Counted from the stretch's first letter, positions 18,903-28,254 are shown. The stretch: 64,000 bases of DNA from Thermogemmata fonticola (GCF_013694095.1 NZ_JACEFB010000002.1:1-64000); one strand, 5' to 3'. Translations and numbers: made by a program. Notes: generated from the letters alone by a model not told the origin.

Positions 18903-19049
18903 TCAGGGATGGGCCAGAAAGCCGGAAAGCCAGAAAGGTAAAGCGATGAGGGCGGGAACACTCAGGATCGTGAACAGGACCAGCGCCGCCTGAATATACC
19001 AGGGGTAGCCACTTCCTTCTAACCCTGGTTCCGGCAGGGCAGGGACCAT
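18903..19049 (-). CDS. Short single-pass membrane protein (48 residues, unknown)
   Basis: A 48-codon reading frame beginning MVPALPEPGLEG and ending WLSGFLAHP. A single hydrophobic helix spans about residues 17-45. An AAGGAGG ribosome site sits about seven bases upstream of the ATG, among the strongest in the window, which is the main reason to accept the gene. It lies between the second FtsX-like permease and the aldo/keto reductase, in the same direction as both. No family is recognised. It could be a small subunit of the efflux system or an independent small membrane protein. Confidence 0.6.
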   Translation of the reverse strand: MVPALPEPGLEGSGYPWYIQAALVLFTILSVPALIALPFWLSGFLAHP

Positions 19050-19245
19050 GACGTTCCTCCTTTTCACGACGATGGCGGAAAATGCGGCCTGCGCTGGCAG
19101 CCACGCCCTGGAAAAAACAGTTCGCGGGCAACGATAGGGAAAGACCCTGGTCTTGCCAAGTGGCGGCGGCCTAACACCAGGGGGAAAAGAGCCGAGTCGA
19201 TGGCAGGGGGCAGCAACGGCTCGTCGGTTGCCAGCCGTCCTTTCA

Positions 19246-21342
19246 TCACCGAAGCGATTCGAGGATGTTCAGCCGCATGGCCGAGAGGGCAGGCACCAAA
19301 CCGCCCAAACGGCCCATGATCAGGGTGAAGAGGAAGCCGGCTGCCAGAATTGGCCCATCGACGATCATGGTCAGCGTGACGCTCTTGCCGCCGCCTTGGC
19401 CTCCGGACATGGTACTGCTGGCTTCCCACCCATCGGCCAGCAATCCCAGCAGGCAGCCCAGGGTGCCACCGATCACCGCGATGGTCAACGACTCGATCAT
19501 GAAGGAAATGAGGATTTGCCAGCGCTTGAAGCCGAGAATCCGCAACACTCCGACTTCCTTGATGCGAGCGGCGATGGAAGCGAACATGGTATTCATGACG
19601 CCGAAGACTCCCCCGACGGCCATAATCACCGCCACCAGAATGATGGCGGAGAGGAACTGTTCGTTGGTTTTTGTCAGTTCGCGGTAGTAATCCGGCTCGG
19701 CGAAGGCCTTGAGCTTGGCCTGCTCGTAGACCTCGTTGAGGTACCAGGCCATGGCCTTGGCGCTAGCTTCGGAGTCATCTTCCATGCGGAGCACCAGGGT
19801 GGTGAACTTGTCGCCTTTGCCGCTGGCTCGAACGACGGGGTTCTCGCTGCCAGTCCAGATTTCCGAACCGTAAGCAGTGCCGCCCGTCTTCATGATCCCG
19901 ACCACCTTCCAGTAGCGGTCGCCGACCTCGAAGGTGTCGCCGACTTCCAGCCGTTTTTTCCCGATGTCTTCTCCTAAGATCGCCGCCACACCTTGACCCA
20001 GCGTGCATTGGAGATACTGCCGTCCATCGGGAGCGGGAGGGCCGGGGTCGATGGCGTTGGCGCTGAACCAGCTTCCGCCGGGTTCCAGCTCGATGTTGTG
20101 CACGGCGGCACCGATGCGGACATCCTGAAAGGCCCGGATTTGCAGGAAGCGCCGCCGCGGCAATTCCCCGGGCGGGGTTGGCACCGCTTGATTCATCACG
20201 AGATAGGCTTCCCGGCTGGCCAAATAGACAGCTCCCGGCAGGTCCTTGGGAGCGTTGGGGGGCAGGCGCTGCAACGTCCCATCCGCTGTGAAAATGGCCC
20301 GTGCCACACCCACGGGGCCAATTGGACGGCCCCACTGGTCGGATGTGATCACCTGGCGCTCCACATTGTCCGCATCGCCGCGAGCCATGTTACTGAACAG
20401 CTCGTCGGTGGAACCTTCCGAGAGGACGAGGACATTTCCCGGCACCCCGGTGCTTTCGTTGAGCTTGTACATGCCGTTGACGAAGGCGAGCAGAATGATG
20501 ACCAGGGCTACGACCACAGTGAAGGCCAAACCGGTGAGCAGCGTATCCCGCTTACGGACCCAAAGGTAGCGGAAGTTGTAAGCCAGCGGCACGCGCCCGA
20601 TGAACAGGAGCAGGACGAAATCGGCGGCATACATGGTCAGCAAGACGAAGGGCCACTGTTCGATGAGGGGGCGGGGCATGAGCTTCCACAAAGGAACCGC
20701 CAACCAGGGAGCCAATTCGGGGTCCAGCATCAGGCGCAGGCGGGGAGAGCGCGGCAGACGTTCGGCAATCTCGGCTTCCACCTCCGCCAGGCGTTCTTCC
20801 GCTTCGCGCTTCTCGATCGGGCCGAGGTTTTGACGAGCGGCGGCCTTACGCAACGTGTCGCGGCGCTCCAGCAACTCCGGCGCTGTCAGCCAGACCTGGC
20901 CCGGCGGCAGATCGGCTGGCGGGGGATCATCCGGCACAAAATCCGCCACCGAATACCCCAGGAGCTTTTTAGCGACGATGCTCAGTTGCCCACTGGACGG
21001 CGGGAGATGGGACACCACTTCCAGAGCGAAGGCGAAGAGCACGATGAGCATGGCGACGGCGGTCAGGAGCGCGAAGAGTCGACGGCCCAGCCGTTGCCGC
21101 CAATTCCGGGCCGGCGGAACGGTTTCCGTCAACACCGCCTCATTCGGCGAAACCGCCGGCAAGGCTAAAAGCAACACCGAAAGCGGCAGGAGGGAAAAGC
21201 CGATGGTAAAGAGCGTGCCAATGAGTCGACGGAATGACCGCCACGCTCCCAACGCCACCTTCCCTCCCCGCCGCAGGGAGTCCCTCAGGCGTGTCCCCCA
21301 ACCCGGCAGGCTGGCCTCGGCGGTCAGGACAGGTGCGGCCAT
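19246..21342 (-). CDS. FtsX/MacB-type ABC transporter permease with N-terminal extension
   Basis: A 698-residue permease. The C-terminal half has the MacB/FtsX layout: a helix at WVRKRDTLLTGLAFTVVVAL, a large extracytoplasmic (MacPCD-like) region, then three closing helices with IKEVGVLRILGFKRWQIL, the coupling motif contacting the ATPase. The N-terminal 220 residues are extra, with two or three helices and a charged stretch (EKREAEERLAEVEAEIAE). It pairs with the other permease, ATPase and adaptor upstream, probably as a heterodimeric exporter of lipids, lipoproteins or toxic compounds. A GGAGAAG ribosome site precedes the ATG. Confidence 0.85.
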   Translation of the reverse strand: MAAPVLTAEASLPGWGTRLRDSLRRGGKVALGAWRSFRRLIGTLFTIGFSLLPLSVLLLALPAVSPNEAVLTETVPPARNWRQRLGRRLFALLTAVAMLIVLFAFALEVVSHLPPSSGQLSIVAKKLLGYSVADFVPDDPPPADLPPGQVWLTAPELLERRDTLRKAAARQNLGPIEKREAEERLAEVEAEIAERLPRSPRLRLMLDPELAPWLAVPLWKLMPRPLIEQWPFVLLTMYAADFVLLLFIGRVPLAYNFRYLWVRKRDTLLTGLAFTVVVALVIILLAFVNGMYKLNESTGVPGNVLVLSEGSTDELFSNMARGDADNVERQVITSDQWGRPIGPVGVARAIFTADGTLQRLPPNAPKDLPGAVYLASREAYLVMNQAVPTPPGELPRRRFLQIRAFQDVRIGAAVHNIELEPGGSWFSANAIDPGPPAPDGRQYLQCTLGQGVAAILGEDIGKKRLEVGDTFEVGDRYWKVVGIMKTGGTAYGSEIWTGSENPVVRASGKGDKFTTLVLRMEDDSEASAKAMAWYLNEVYEQAKLKAFAEPDYYRELTKTNEQFLSAIILVAVIMAVGGVFGVMNTMFASIAARIKEVGVLRILGFKRWQILISFMIESLTIAVIGGTLGCLLGLLADGWEASSTMSGGQGGGKSVTLTMIVDGPILAAGFLFTLIMGRLGGLVPALSAMRLNILESLR

Positions 21343-21420
21343 AGGTGCTTCTCCGAGTCTGAGCCCATCTTCGAATGTCCTATGATGGCTTGATCCTCTC
21401 CTGGTGCGATGAAGGAAGAC

Positions 21421-22890
21421 TCAACTGATCCGGGCGAACACCTCGGCGACTTTGACGCTCCGGGCGTTCCAGGCCGGACCCAGGCTGCCGGCGCAGGCGA
21501 CCGCCATCCCTAGGGCTGGAGCGTACAGCAGCGCTTGCAGCGGCACGATGAACGAACCGAAGAAGATGATCTGGAACTTGAAGCTGCCGAGCATGCCCCA
21601 GGCCAGGCTGCTGCTCATGATCCCGGCCAGAAAGCCGACCAGCAGGGCTTCCCCCAACACCAGAACGAGAATATGCCGGGGTTGGAAGCCGAGCACCTTG
21701 AGCACCGCCATCTCCGTCCGCCGCTCCCGCACCGATATGCTGATGGCGTTGGCGACCACCAGGCTCATGATCCCGATCATGGACGGCACGAGGATATACT
21801 TCATTCCCCAGAAGATGTCTTTGAAGGCGGCCAGCCACGTACCGATGCCGCTCGAGGCCGTCTCCATCTTGATCGGCACCTTGCCGAAGTATTTCGGGTC
21901 ATTCACCATCGCACTCAGGCGTTCAAAGGCGGCCTTATTGGGCAGGCGGACCCAGATCAGGTTGACGCACTTCTCGGCCATGGGGTGGGGTTCGCCAGTC
22001 TTGTTCACGCTGCGGTCATTGCGGTAGGAGTCCAATAATTGCAGCAAATAAGAGCGGTTCATGAAGCTGACCCCTTCGTACCGCCCCTCCGGCAGCTCGC
22101 CGATGATGTCGAATTCAAACACCAGGTTCGGATAGTTCATGCCGTAGGATTTGACCCGTTGGCCGACGCGCAAATTCAGCATCTTCAGCCGGCTTTTGCT
22201 CATGACGATGGCCTGGGGGTTGCGCATCATTTCGTCGGCTGCCGCTTCCAGTTGACGCCGCTCCTCGCCCGTCAGGTCCTCCAGGCCGTCCATCATCGTG
22301 AGAACCTTGTTCGGCTCGAGCGCAAACAGGAAGATCATCGTGTCCCGCCGGGGATTGATCTTGTCCGTGGTGGTCAGCACGAATGACCAACTCATCAGGT
22401 CCAGATCCCCGTTGACGGGGCGCATATCCGGCGGCAATTCCTCCAGGCAGATGCGTTTGAACTCCTCGTAATAACCCGGCGGCATCTGGCTGGGAATGAG
22501 GGTCTTGTGCGTGACAATCGCCTTGAAATTGGCCTCTTTCTCGGTTGTGGCGGTGTTGATCATGTGCAGCACGGCGTAAATCAGGCACAAGACAAAGGTG
22601 AGCACGAACAGAGCGACGTAGGTCAGCGAGGTGCGCAGCGGAGAGCGGCGTAAGCCCCGGAACATGATCACGACCAGTTTGGCAGGAAATGCCCCGCTCA
22701 GATGGGCCACCACATTGGCCAATTGTTCGATGCCGAAGAGCACCAGGAAAAACGCCGGTAGGGTCAGTAAGCCCAGCAGGATGGCTCCGATGATAAGAGC
22801 GGCCAAGAGGCCCAGCAGGTAACCGCTCAGCAAAAACAGCGAGGGATCATAACCGGTCGGGAAAAATTCGGTGGGTAGGCCGTACATCAT
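21421..22890 (-). CDS. FtsX-like ABC transporter permease
   Basis: A 489-residue permease. Two to three helices precede the FtsX core (FRGLRRSPLRTSLTYVALFV), followed by an extracytoplasmic domain. Three closing helices contain RRTEMAVLKVLGFQPRHIL, the usual ATPase-contact segment. The ATG at 22890 has AAGGAG upstream and overlaps the stop of a 29-codon mini-ORF as ATGA. It is part of the HlyD/ATPase/permease operon. The domain differs enough from the 698-residue permease that the pair would form a heterodimer. Confidence 0.87.
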   Translation of the reverse strand: MMYGLPTEFFPTGYDPSLFLLSGYLLGLLAALIIGAILLGLLTLPAFFLVLFGIEQLANVVAHLSGAFPAKLVVIMFRGLRRSPLRTSLTYVALFVLTFVLCLIYAVLHMINTATTEKEANFKAIVTHKTLIPSQMPPGYYEEFKRICLEELPPDMRPVNGDLDLMSWSFVLTTTDKINPRRDTMIFLFALEPNKVLTMMDGLEDLTGEERRQLEAAADEMMRNPQAIVMSKSRLKMLNLRVGQRVKSYGMNYPNLVFEFDIIGELPEGRYEGVSFMNRSYLLQLLDSYRNDRSVNKTGEPHPMAEKCVNLIWVRLPNKAAFERLSAMVNDPKYFGKVPIKMETASSGIGTWLAAFKDIFWGMKYILVPSMIGIMSLVVANAISISVRERRTEMAVLKVLGFQPRHILVLVLGEALLVGFLAGIMSSSLAWGMLGSFKFQIIFFGSFIVPLQALLYAPALGMAVACAGSLGPAWNARSVKVAEVFARIS

Positions 22891-22976
22891 CGGGCATGCT
22901 CCTTGGCAGAAGGCACAATCCGCTTCGGGTGCCCCAGTCGGGCAGAGATGACGTCAGAGCGGGTCAGCTTGGTCAT
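22887..22976 (-). CDS. Mini-ORF of 29 codons coupled to the FtsX-like permease
   Basis: A short frame, MTKLTRSDVISARLG to the end AKEHAR, sits in the 125-base gap between the ATPase and the permease. An AAGGAGG ribosome site lies about eight bases before its ATG, and its TGA overlaps the permease ATG as ATGA. The peptide is basic, with no membrane segment. Either it is a real small protein or a translational leader that sets permease translation. No homologue is recognised. Confidence 0.45.
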   Translation of the reverse strand: MTKLTRSDVISARLGHPKRIVPSAKEHAR

Positions 22977-23015
22977 GAGAGGCCCTCCTTGTTGGCTCGA
23001 CGGCATGAGAGGATG

Positions 23016-23735
23016 CTACGCTTCGGCCGTCAACAGGGGTGAAGCGGCGGTGTCAAGCACCAGTTGCCCCTTCTCCAGGTGGAGGACACGTTGGGCGCGG
23101 GCGGCCGCCTTGGGGTCGTGGGTGACCATAATGATCGTCTTGCCCAACTGAGCGCGCAGGGTTTCCAGCAAGGTGAGGATTTCGTGGGCGCTGCGGGTGT
23201 CCAGGTCTCCGGTCGGCTCGTCGGCGACGATCAGCTCCGGATCGGTGACGATGGCCCGCGCGATGCCCACCCGTTGCTGCTGCCCGCCGGAAAGCTGGCC
23301 TGGACGATGGTGCATCCGGTTGCTCAGCCCGACGAGGTCCAGAGCCGTTTCCACCTGCTTGCGCCGCTGCTGTCGGCTCAACGGTAGCAGCAAAAGAGGC
23401 AACTCGACGTTCTCATACGCCGTCAATACAGGGAGCAGGTAATAAAACTGGAACACGAAGCCGACGTGTCGGGTCCGCCAGCGGGCCAATTCGCTTTCCG
23501 ACATCTCCGAGATCACCTGATCGCCCACGATGATTGTCCCGGAGGTGGGTTGGTCCAGTCCGGCGATCAGGTTGAGCAGGGTCGTCTTGCCGGAGCCGGA
23601 GGGACCCATCAACGCCAGGAACTCGGCATGGCCGACATCGAGGTTGAGGTCTTGCAGCACGTCGATGGTTTCGCTGCCGCGGCTGAAAGACTTATAAAGA
23701 TTGCGGACCTGGACGAGCGGTTGTTCGGGGGGCAT
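23016..23735 (-). CDS. ABC transporter ATP-binding protein, LolD/MacB-type
   Basis: A 239-residue ATPase with Walker A GPSGSGKT (44-51), Q-loop in [10 protein letters not shown], signature LSGGQQQR (148-155), Walker B LIVADE (168-173) and switch His in MVTHD. It belongs to the LolD/MacB/FtsE group that powers mechanotransmission rather than translocation through the membrane. The ATG at 23735 fits the family length and has AGGAG upstream. A GTG at 23795 overlapping the adaptor stop (GTGA) is the alternative and would add 20 residues. Confidence 0.92.
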   Translation of the reverse strand: MPPEQPLVQVRNLYKSFSRGSETIDVLQDLNLDVGHAEFLALMGPSGSGKTTLLNLIAGLDQPTSGTIIVGDQVISEMSESELARWRTRHVGFVFQFYYLLPVLTAYENVELPLLLLPLSRQQRRKQVETALDLVGLSNRMHHRPGQLSGGQQQRVGIARAIVTDPELIVADEPTGDLDTRSAHEILTLLETLRAQLGKTIIMVTHDPKAAARAQRVLHLEKGQLVLDTAASPLLTAEA

Positions 23736-23791
23736 GGGCAGTTTCTCCTGCGTCTGCGGCCGAGGAATGGGATGTGCTGGGCCAAACGCCT

Positions 23792-25114
23792 TCACTCCGG
23801 CGTCCGGCGGTCTTCGTCACCCCAAGGCTGATCGGTCGCGGTGTTGAAGACGAAGGGGCGATTGTAAATCGTCGCTACGACGCTCATCTTCGGCTTGAGG
23901 AAAGAGCCAGGTTCCTCTCCCAGCGGTAGATAGACGCGGATGCGGACCTTGATCACGTTTTTGGTGTCGTCGGCAATGGGCATGATGCGATCGACCACGG
24001 CGCGATAAGGCCGGTTCGGATCAGCGTCGGCTTGCACGAGGCAGTCGAGGCCGCGGCGGATTTTGGTGATCTGGCGTTCGGGCACGTCGATTTCCACCTC
24101 CAGCTTGGCCAGATCCGCCATGGAGCAGATGCCGGCGGCGACATTGAAGGACATGGGGCTGACCAAGGCCCCGCGATCCGCGACTTTGGTCAAGATGGTG
24201 CCGTCGATGGGGGCGCGGACTTCGCAGTTGCGCAGGAGGCGGTGGGCTTCCTGGAGGCGGGCTTCGGCCTGGCGCAATTCGGCCTGGGCTGCTTCGATCC
24301 GTTCGCGCCGGGCGCCCATCGTCAACAGGGCGAGGCTGGCCTCCAGCCGGGCGACACGAGCCGCGGCGGCCTTGAGGTCGGCATCCGCCCGTTCCAACTC
24401 TTGTGCCGAGACCGTGCCGGTGTTCCGCTGGGCACTGAGCCGCTTGACCTCCTGATCGGCCCGCACCCAGGCGGCGCGCGCTTCCTCCAGTTCCGCCTCT
24501 GCTTGCCGCCGCTCTTCGGGACGGACTGCCGCCCCTGTCAAATCGGCCAGGCGGGCCTTCGCTGCTGCTACCGCGGCCTGAGCAGCGTAATAGTCATGCA
24601 AATACCGGTTGTTGCGAATCCGGGCGAGCACTTGGCCCTGCTTGACTCGATCCCCCTCCTTGAAAAAGATCTCCTCGACCACGCCGGAAATGTCATCCGG
24701 GCTGAGATTGATCTGAAGCGAGGGAATGACATTCCCTTTGATTTGCAAGAGCAGTTCGCCCGGAGCAGGGGTGGAGCCGGGGCGCGGGGTCGTGGAGGGC
24801 GGCCCTCCGCTGGAAGTGGAGAAGGACGCAGGCGTGCCGGAAGCTGCCGGGCTGGTGCCCTCGGGTCCGGGAGCCGGACTGATCAGCCCGCCATTACGGT
24901 ACGCTCGGATTCCCACTCCGGCCCAGGCCACGGCCATGAGAATGACCAAAATCCACGGCAGCCAGACAGCACGGGAGCGCCCGTTGCCAGGGCTTCGGCC
25001 CAGTTGCGTGTCCAAGCGTAATTGCTGCACTCGGTCGACCAGGAGTGCGCCATCGGGGGACGGCGCCGCTTGGCTTCGGTTCTCCGATGTAGAAGTGTTG
25101 GTGGCAACACTCAT
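23792..25114 (-). CDS. HlyD-family periplasmic adaptor of the efflux system
   Basis: A 440-residue membrane-fusion protein with an N-terminal membrane helix (about 50-70), a Pro/Ser/Gly-rich linker, and a lipoyl half (INLSPDDISGVVEEIFFKEG and DRVKQGQVLARI). A long coiled-coil hairpin rich in Ala, Glu and Arg follows, then the second lipoyl half (VRAPIDGTILTKVADRGALV) and a beta-barrel. This is the MacA/HlyD layout. The start overlaps the TetR stop as ATGA, so regulator and pump are translated together. Confidence 0.9.
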   Translation of the reverse strand: MSVATNTSTSENRSQAAPSPDGALLVDRVQQLRLDTQLGRSPGNGRSRAVWLPWILVILMAVAWAGVGIRAYRNGGLISPAPGPEGTSPAASGTPASFSTSSGGPPSTTPRPGSTPAPGELLLQIKGNVIPSLQINLSPDDISGVVEEIFFKEGDRVKQGQVLARIRNNRYLHDYYAAQAAVAAAKARLADLTGAAVRPEERRQAEAELEEARAAWVRADQEVKRLSAQRNTGTVSAQELERADADLKAAAARVARLEASLALLTMGARRERIEAAQAELRQAEARLQEAHRLLRNCEVRAPIDGTILTKVADRGALVSPMSFNVAAGICSMADLAKLEVEIDVPERQITKIRRGLDCLVQADADPNRPYRAVVDRIMPIADDTKNVIKVRIRVYLPLGEEPGSFLKPKMSVVATIYNRPFVFNTATDQPWGDEDRRTPE

Positions 25115-25914
25115 GATTTCCCCTCGGATGGACTCGGCGAAGACGGGGTTTTCGCTGGACAGGTCGCGGCAGCGGGACCGTACCAGGGAGCCAGCATCTG
25201 CAAGCAAGCCTGCAACATCGCCGGGCGGTGGAACGCCTCCGGATCGATCATCAACTGCATGGTCAAGCCGTGAATCAACGCCTGAATGATGCTGGCGAGA
25301 ATGACCGGGTCCACTGCATGGGGCGCAGGAACACTGCTTGCGATGTCCGCGGCGATGTGCTCCCGCCAGCTCCGATACATGGCGGACAAACGTTGCCGGT
25401 AGTCCTCGCGGTGGGCCATCTGGGCCAGAAAGTTGTACAGCAAGCTAAACAATTCCTGTTTGCTCTCCAGCGGTTCGCGGCCCAGCCCCAAGTGCTCTTC
25501 CAGACCCCGGTGCAAGCACTGCCACGCTTGGCCGGTGAAGGGGCGGGGCAAATCCTCGGCCGCCAGACGCTCCTGAATCATCCGCCGGATCATCCGCTCG
25601 TACACCGCCAGCAGAATGGCTTCCTTGTTCGGGAAATAGTAGAGCAACTGGCCGCGGCTCATGCCCGCCAACTTCTCGATCCGCTTCAGCGACAGCCGGG
25701 CGATGCCATGATGGGCGATAATGGATTCCGCAGCATCCATGATCTGCTCGCGCCGCTTGCGGGCGGTCTCCGATTGCTGGCTCTCCGCCGTGGTATTCCA
25801 CATCTCCAGCCAGCGGCACACCGCGGCCGGTAGGGACGAGGGAACCCCGGCCCCCGCTGCTGTCGGATTGCTGGGGTTATTCGCTTCCGGTGGCGTCGTC
25901 TTGCCGTCCCTCAT
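25111..25914 (-). CDS. TetR-family transcriptional regulator
   Basis: A 267-residue regulator. The TetR helix-turn-helix lies at about residues 52-98, with IMDAAESIIAHHGIARLSLK and GMSRGQLLYYFPNKEAI. The all-alpha ligand domain that follows has no obvious sequence clue to its ligand. It is first gene of the adaptor/ATPase/permease operon, so it probably represses that pump and itself. The region before the HTH is unusually long and low in complexity, so a downstream start at 25803 (Met38) is possible. A nested palindrome 180 bases upstream is the best operator candidate. Confidence 0.87.
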   Translation of the reverse strand: MRDGKTTPPEANNPSNPTAAGAGVPSSLPAAVCRWLEMWNTTAESQQSETARKRREQIMDAAESIIAHHGIARLSLKRIEKLAGMSRGQLLYYFPNKEAILLAVYERMIRRMIQERLAAEDLPRPFTGQAWQCLHRGLEEHLGLGREPLESKQELFSLLYNFLAQMAHREDYRQRLSAMYRSWREHIAADIASSVPAPHAVDPVILASIIQALIHGLTMQLMIDPEAFHRPAMLQACLQMLAPWYGPAAATCPAKTPSSPSPSEGKS

Positions 25915-26577
25915 CCCATTCCGCCCATTCTAAGGTCCTATCCGCGCCTTACCCCATTCCCAAGTTCCAAGATCAGCTTTCGGCCCCCGCGATCCTGGGA
26001 ACGTCATCCTGGCAACGTCAAGCACGAAGAAAGCGACAACGGAACCTGCCTTTGTCCTTAGCGAGACCAGTCGAGTTTTACCGTGAACTTCTCATTAGAC
26101 CGCTTGGACTAGTCCATCCGGTCTAATCCCAGTGTATTGTTAGACGGCGCTTCCTGGCTAGGTCAAGGGGAACTGATAGTTAAAGGTGGTAAAACTGGGT
26201 GAAATATTCGGGCAAAAACTGTGGAGAGGATTGGGAGGGGGATGCGGGTTCAGATGGGACGCTGGGTAATAGCGGTAACGCAGGCACTGGCAAGGCGGGA
26301 ATTTGGGCAAAGTCGGCGCAAGGGTCCGCGCTGGTGGCGCTCATCCCAGGAGCACGGAAATTGCCATTGCGTGAGAATGGAACGGTGCGTAATGTAGGCA
26401 ACCCGCGCAGTCTGCCGCGATGGAACGGACTAATGCCGGCCGCAGGCCGTTGGCATCGGGTGCAAACCGGACCGCTACGATGATCAGGCCACGCGGAAGC
26501 CGCCGAATCGGGAGCGAGAAGGCAGAGCAGCGAGAACCAGGACCCGAAGGGGTTGGGGTGAGACCAGCGAGGAGCCG
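25915..26577. other. Intergenic region between TetR operon and alpha-oxoamine synthase
   Basis: 663 bases between divergent genes. The part near 26094-26127 holds the palindromic operator candidate. From 26180 to 26577 I see no gene: short frames there have no ribosome site and odd composition. No hairpin with a T-run was found. Confidence 0.6.
26094..26127. promoter_or_regulatory. Nested palindrome, candidate TetR operator
   Basis: ATTAGACCG (26094-26102) and CGGTCTAAT (26119-26127) are perfect nine-base inverted arms around a centre containing GGACTAGTCC, itself palindromic. It can also be read as two overlapping near-palindromes, TAGACC-N4-GGACTA (26096-26111) and TAGTCC-N4-GGTCTA (26110-26125), a layout consistent with two regulator dimers. 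A further half-site TTAGACGG follows at about 26140. It lies upstream of the TetR-led efflux operon. Confidence 0.5.
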
Positions 26578-27867
26578 ATGAAGACACCGCTAGAAGAGCA
26601 GGCCCACGTCCTAGGCGAGATGGGATTGACGCGGTTTTTCCGCCGCATGATGGCTGAGAAGCCAGACGTACTCATGAAGAATGTGACGGTAGAAGCCGTC
26701 CGTCCAGGCCGCTGGATTCGGGTCGAGGGACGATGGGTCCGGAACTTCGGCTCGGATAGTTTTTTGGGTTTGGATCAGCATCCGCGCGTGCAGGAGGCGT
26801 TGGTGCGAGGGGTGCGGCAGTGGGGGACTCATAACGGGACCTCCCGCGCCTTTTCCAGCGTAGCGGCCAACGTCGAAGCGGAGCAGCGGCTGGCGGCCTG
26901 GCTGGGAACGGAAGCCGCCGTGATGTATCCTTCCGTTTCCCTGGCGAATATGGGGGCCTTGCCCGCACTGGCGACACGCCATGATGTGATCGTAGCGGAC
27001 CAATACGCCCACAATTCCATTGAGGAAGGAATGCGGTTGGCCAAAGCCCGCGGCGTGCGCTGCGCCAAGTTTGCCCACAACGATCCCCAGGACCTGGAGC
27101 GGACCTTGCGTGCCCTGCGCCCTTATCGCCGGGCCGTGATTGCTCTGGATGGCGTGTACAGTATGAGCGGCCAGCTTCCCCCCTTGCGGCAGTTCCAGCA
27201 CATCGCTTCCCTCCACGATGGGTTTCTTTATGTGGATGATGCCCACGGCACCGGCGTGATTGGAGAACAAGGCCGCGGGACGGTTTGGGAAACACTGGGG
27301 CACTACGAGAATGTCGTGGTCATCGGTTCGCTTTCCAAAGCCTTGTCCTGTCTCGGCGGTTTTGCCGCGGCGAGCCGAAAGGTCGTCGAAATCCTGCAAC
27401 TGCGTTCGCAACCCCTGATTTTCGGCGGGCCGGTCCCGCCCCCTTATCTGTCGGCCCTGCTGGCGGTGTTGGACATCCTGATGTCACCGGAATACGTCCA
27501 GTTGCGGGCTGCTCTGGATGCTAATGTTCGCTGCTTCGTCGAGGGGGCGCGCCGCTTGGGGTTGGTCCTGCTCGGCGGCTGCGTCCCAATTGTCTCGGTG
27601 CTCGTCGGCCCGGAAGACACCACCCTCCAAGCCGGACGCTTCCTCTTTGAACGGGGGTATTACGTCCAATCCGTCGTCTTTCCGGCAGTGCCTCACGGAG
27701 CCGGAGTTTTACGGATTCAGATCAATTCCAATCATACCGACGACGCCATCCACGGGCTGGTGGAAGCCTTGGCCGAGTTGAAGCGGGCTTACCCTCTGCC
27801 AGAAGCGGAAGCGAACGTCCCGTCCTGTTCCCCCCCTGTGTTGTCCGTGACAGCGATTCCGGCTTAG
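26578..27867 (+). CDS. PLP-dependent alpha-oxoamine synthase family enzyme
   Basis: A 429-residue fold-type I PLP enzyme of the family containing KBL, BioF, HemA-type ALAS and serine palmitoyltransferase, which condense an amino acid with an acyl-CoA. Motifs: NFGSDSFLGLDQHPRV at the N-terminus, THNGTSRAFSS, VDDAHGTGVIGEQGRG (Asp/His contact the cofactor) and Lys254 in GSLSKALSCLGG, the Schiff-base lysine. The N-terminal 45 residues are extra compared with BioF, which recalls serine palmitoyltransferase- or CqsA-like members. The specific substrate is not evident. It is followed after 66 bases by a small exporter gene in the same direction. Confidence 0.85.
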   Translation: MKTPLEEQAHVLGEMGLTRFFRRMMAEKPDVLMKNVTVEAVRPGRWIRVEGRWVRNFGSDSFLGLDQHPRVQEALVRGVRQWGTHNGTSRAFSSVAANVEAEQRLAAWLGTEAAVMYPSVSLANMGALPALATRHDVIVADQYAHNSIEEGMRLAKARGVRCAKFAHNDPQDLERTLRALRPYRRAVIALDGVYSMSGQLPPLRQFQHIASLHDGFLYVDDAHGTGVIGEQGRGTVWETLGHYENVVVIGSLSKALSCLGGFAAASRKVVEILQLRSQPLIFGGPVPPPYLSALLAVLDILMSPEYVQLRAALDANVRCFVEGARRLGLVLLGGCVPIVSVLVGPEDTTLQAGRFLFERGYYVQSVVFPAVPHGAGVLRIQINSNHTDDAIHGLVEALAELKRAYPLPEAEANVPSCSPPVLSVTAIPA

Positions 27868-27933
27868 GAGAGGTTCGGCGTGTTCCGTGACAGGCTCCGT
27901 GCACTTCAGATTGCTGTGGGGAGGAACCCGCCG

Positions 27934-28254
27934 ATGCCCTGGCTGCTCCTGATTCTCGCCGGACTGTTCGAGTGTGGCTTCACGACCTGCTTGAAGCTTT
28001 CCGAAGGACTCACCCGGCCCTTCTGGAGTGCCGCATTCCTGGTGCTTTCGGTGATCAGTTTTGGTCTGCTGACTTTGGCAGCTCAGACCATTCCGCTGGG
28101 CACGGCCTACGCCGTCTGGACCGGCATTGGAGCGTTCGGGACCGCCCTCATCGGCATCCTCTGGTTCGGTGATCCGGTCACCTTCTGGCGGATCGTGTTC
28201 CTCTCCGGCTTGATCATTTGCCTGATCGGCTTGAAATGGGCCTCGCCGGATTAA
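27934..28254 (+). CDS. sugE: SMR-family exporter, SugE/Gdx-like
   Basis: A 106-residue four-helix small multidrug resistance protein. The conserved Glu is in the first helix (LAGLFECGFTTCLKLSEG), and the GTAYAVWTGIGAFGTALIG signature and WFGDP loop place it with SugE/Gdx proteins. Many of these export guanidinium. The ATG at 27934 has GGGGAGG about nine bases upstream and gives the normal family length. An upstream ATG at 27880 would add an unlikely polar leader. No guanidine riboswitch can be seen in the 66-base gap before it. Confidence 0.85.
   Translation: MPWLLLILAGLFECGFTTCLKLSEGLTRPFWSAAFLVLSVISFGLLTLAAQTIPLGTAYAVWTGIGAFGTALIGILWFGDPVTFWRIVFLSGLIICLIGLKWASPD

Noticed and set aside
19993-21168. 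A 391-codon plus-strand frame
   Set aside because: Antisense to the FtsX/MacB-like permease, low complexity, no family resemblance.
24032-25021. A 329-codon plus-strand frame
   Set aside because: Antisense to the HlyD adaptor and without a recognisable domain.
26199-26483. A 94-codon plus-strand frame before the alpha-oxoamine synthase
   Set aside because: Gly/Asn-rich low-complexity product with no ribosome site; treated as intergenic.
27868-27933. Possible guanidine riboswitch before the SugE/Gdx gene
   Set aside because: The gap is only 66 bases and no guanidine-I, -II or -III core could be recognised.
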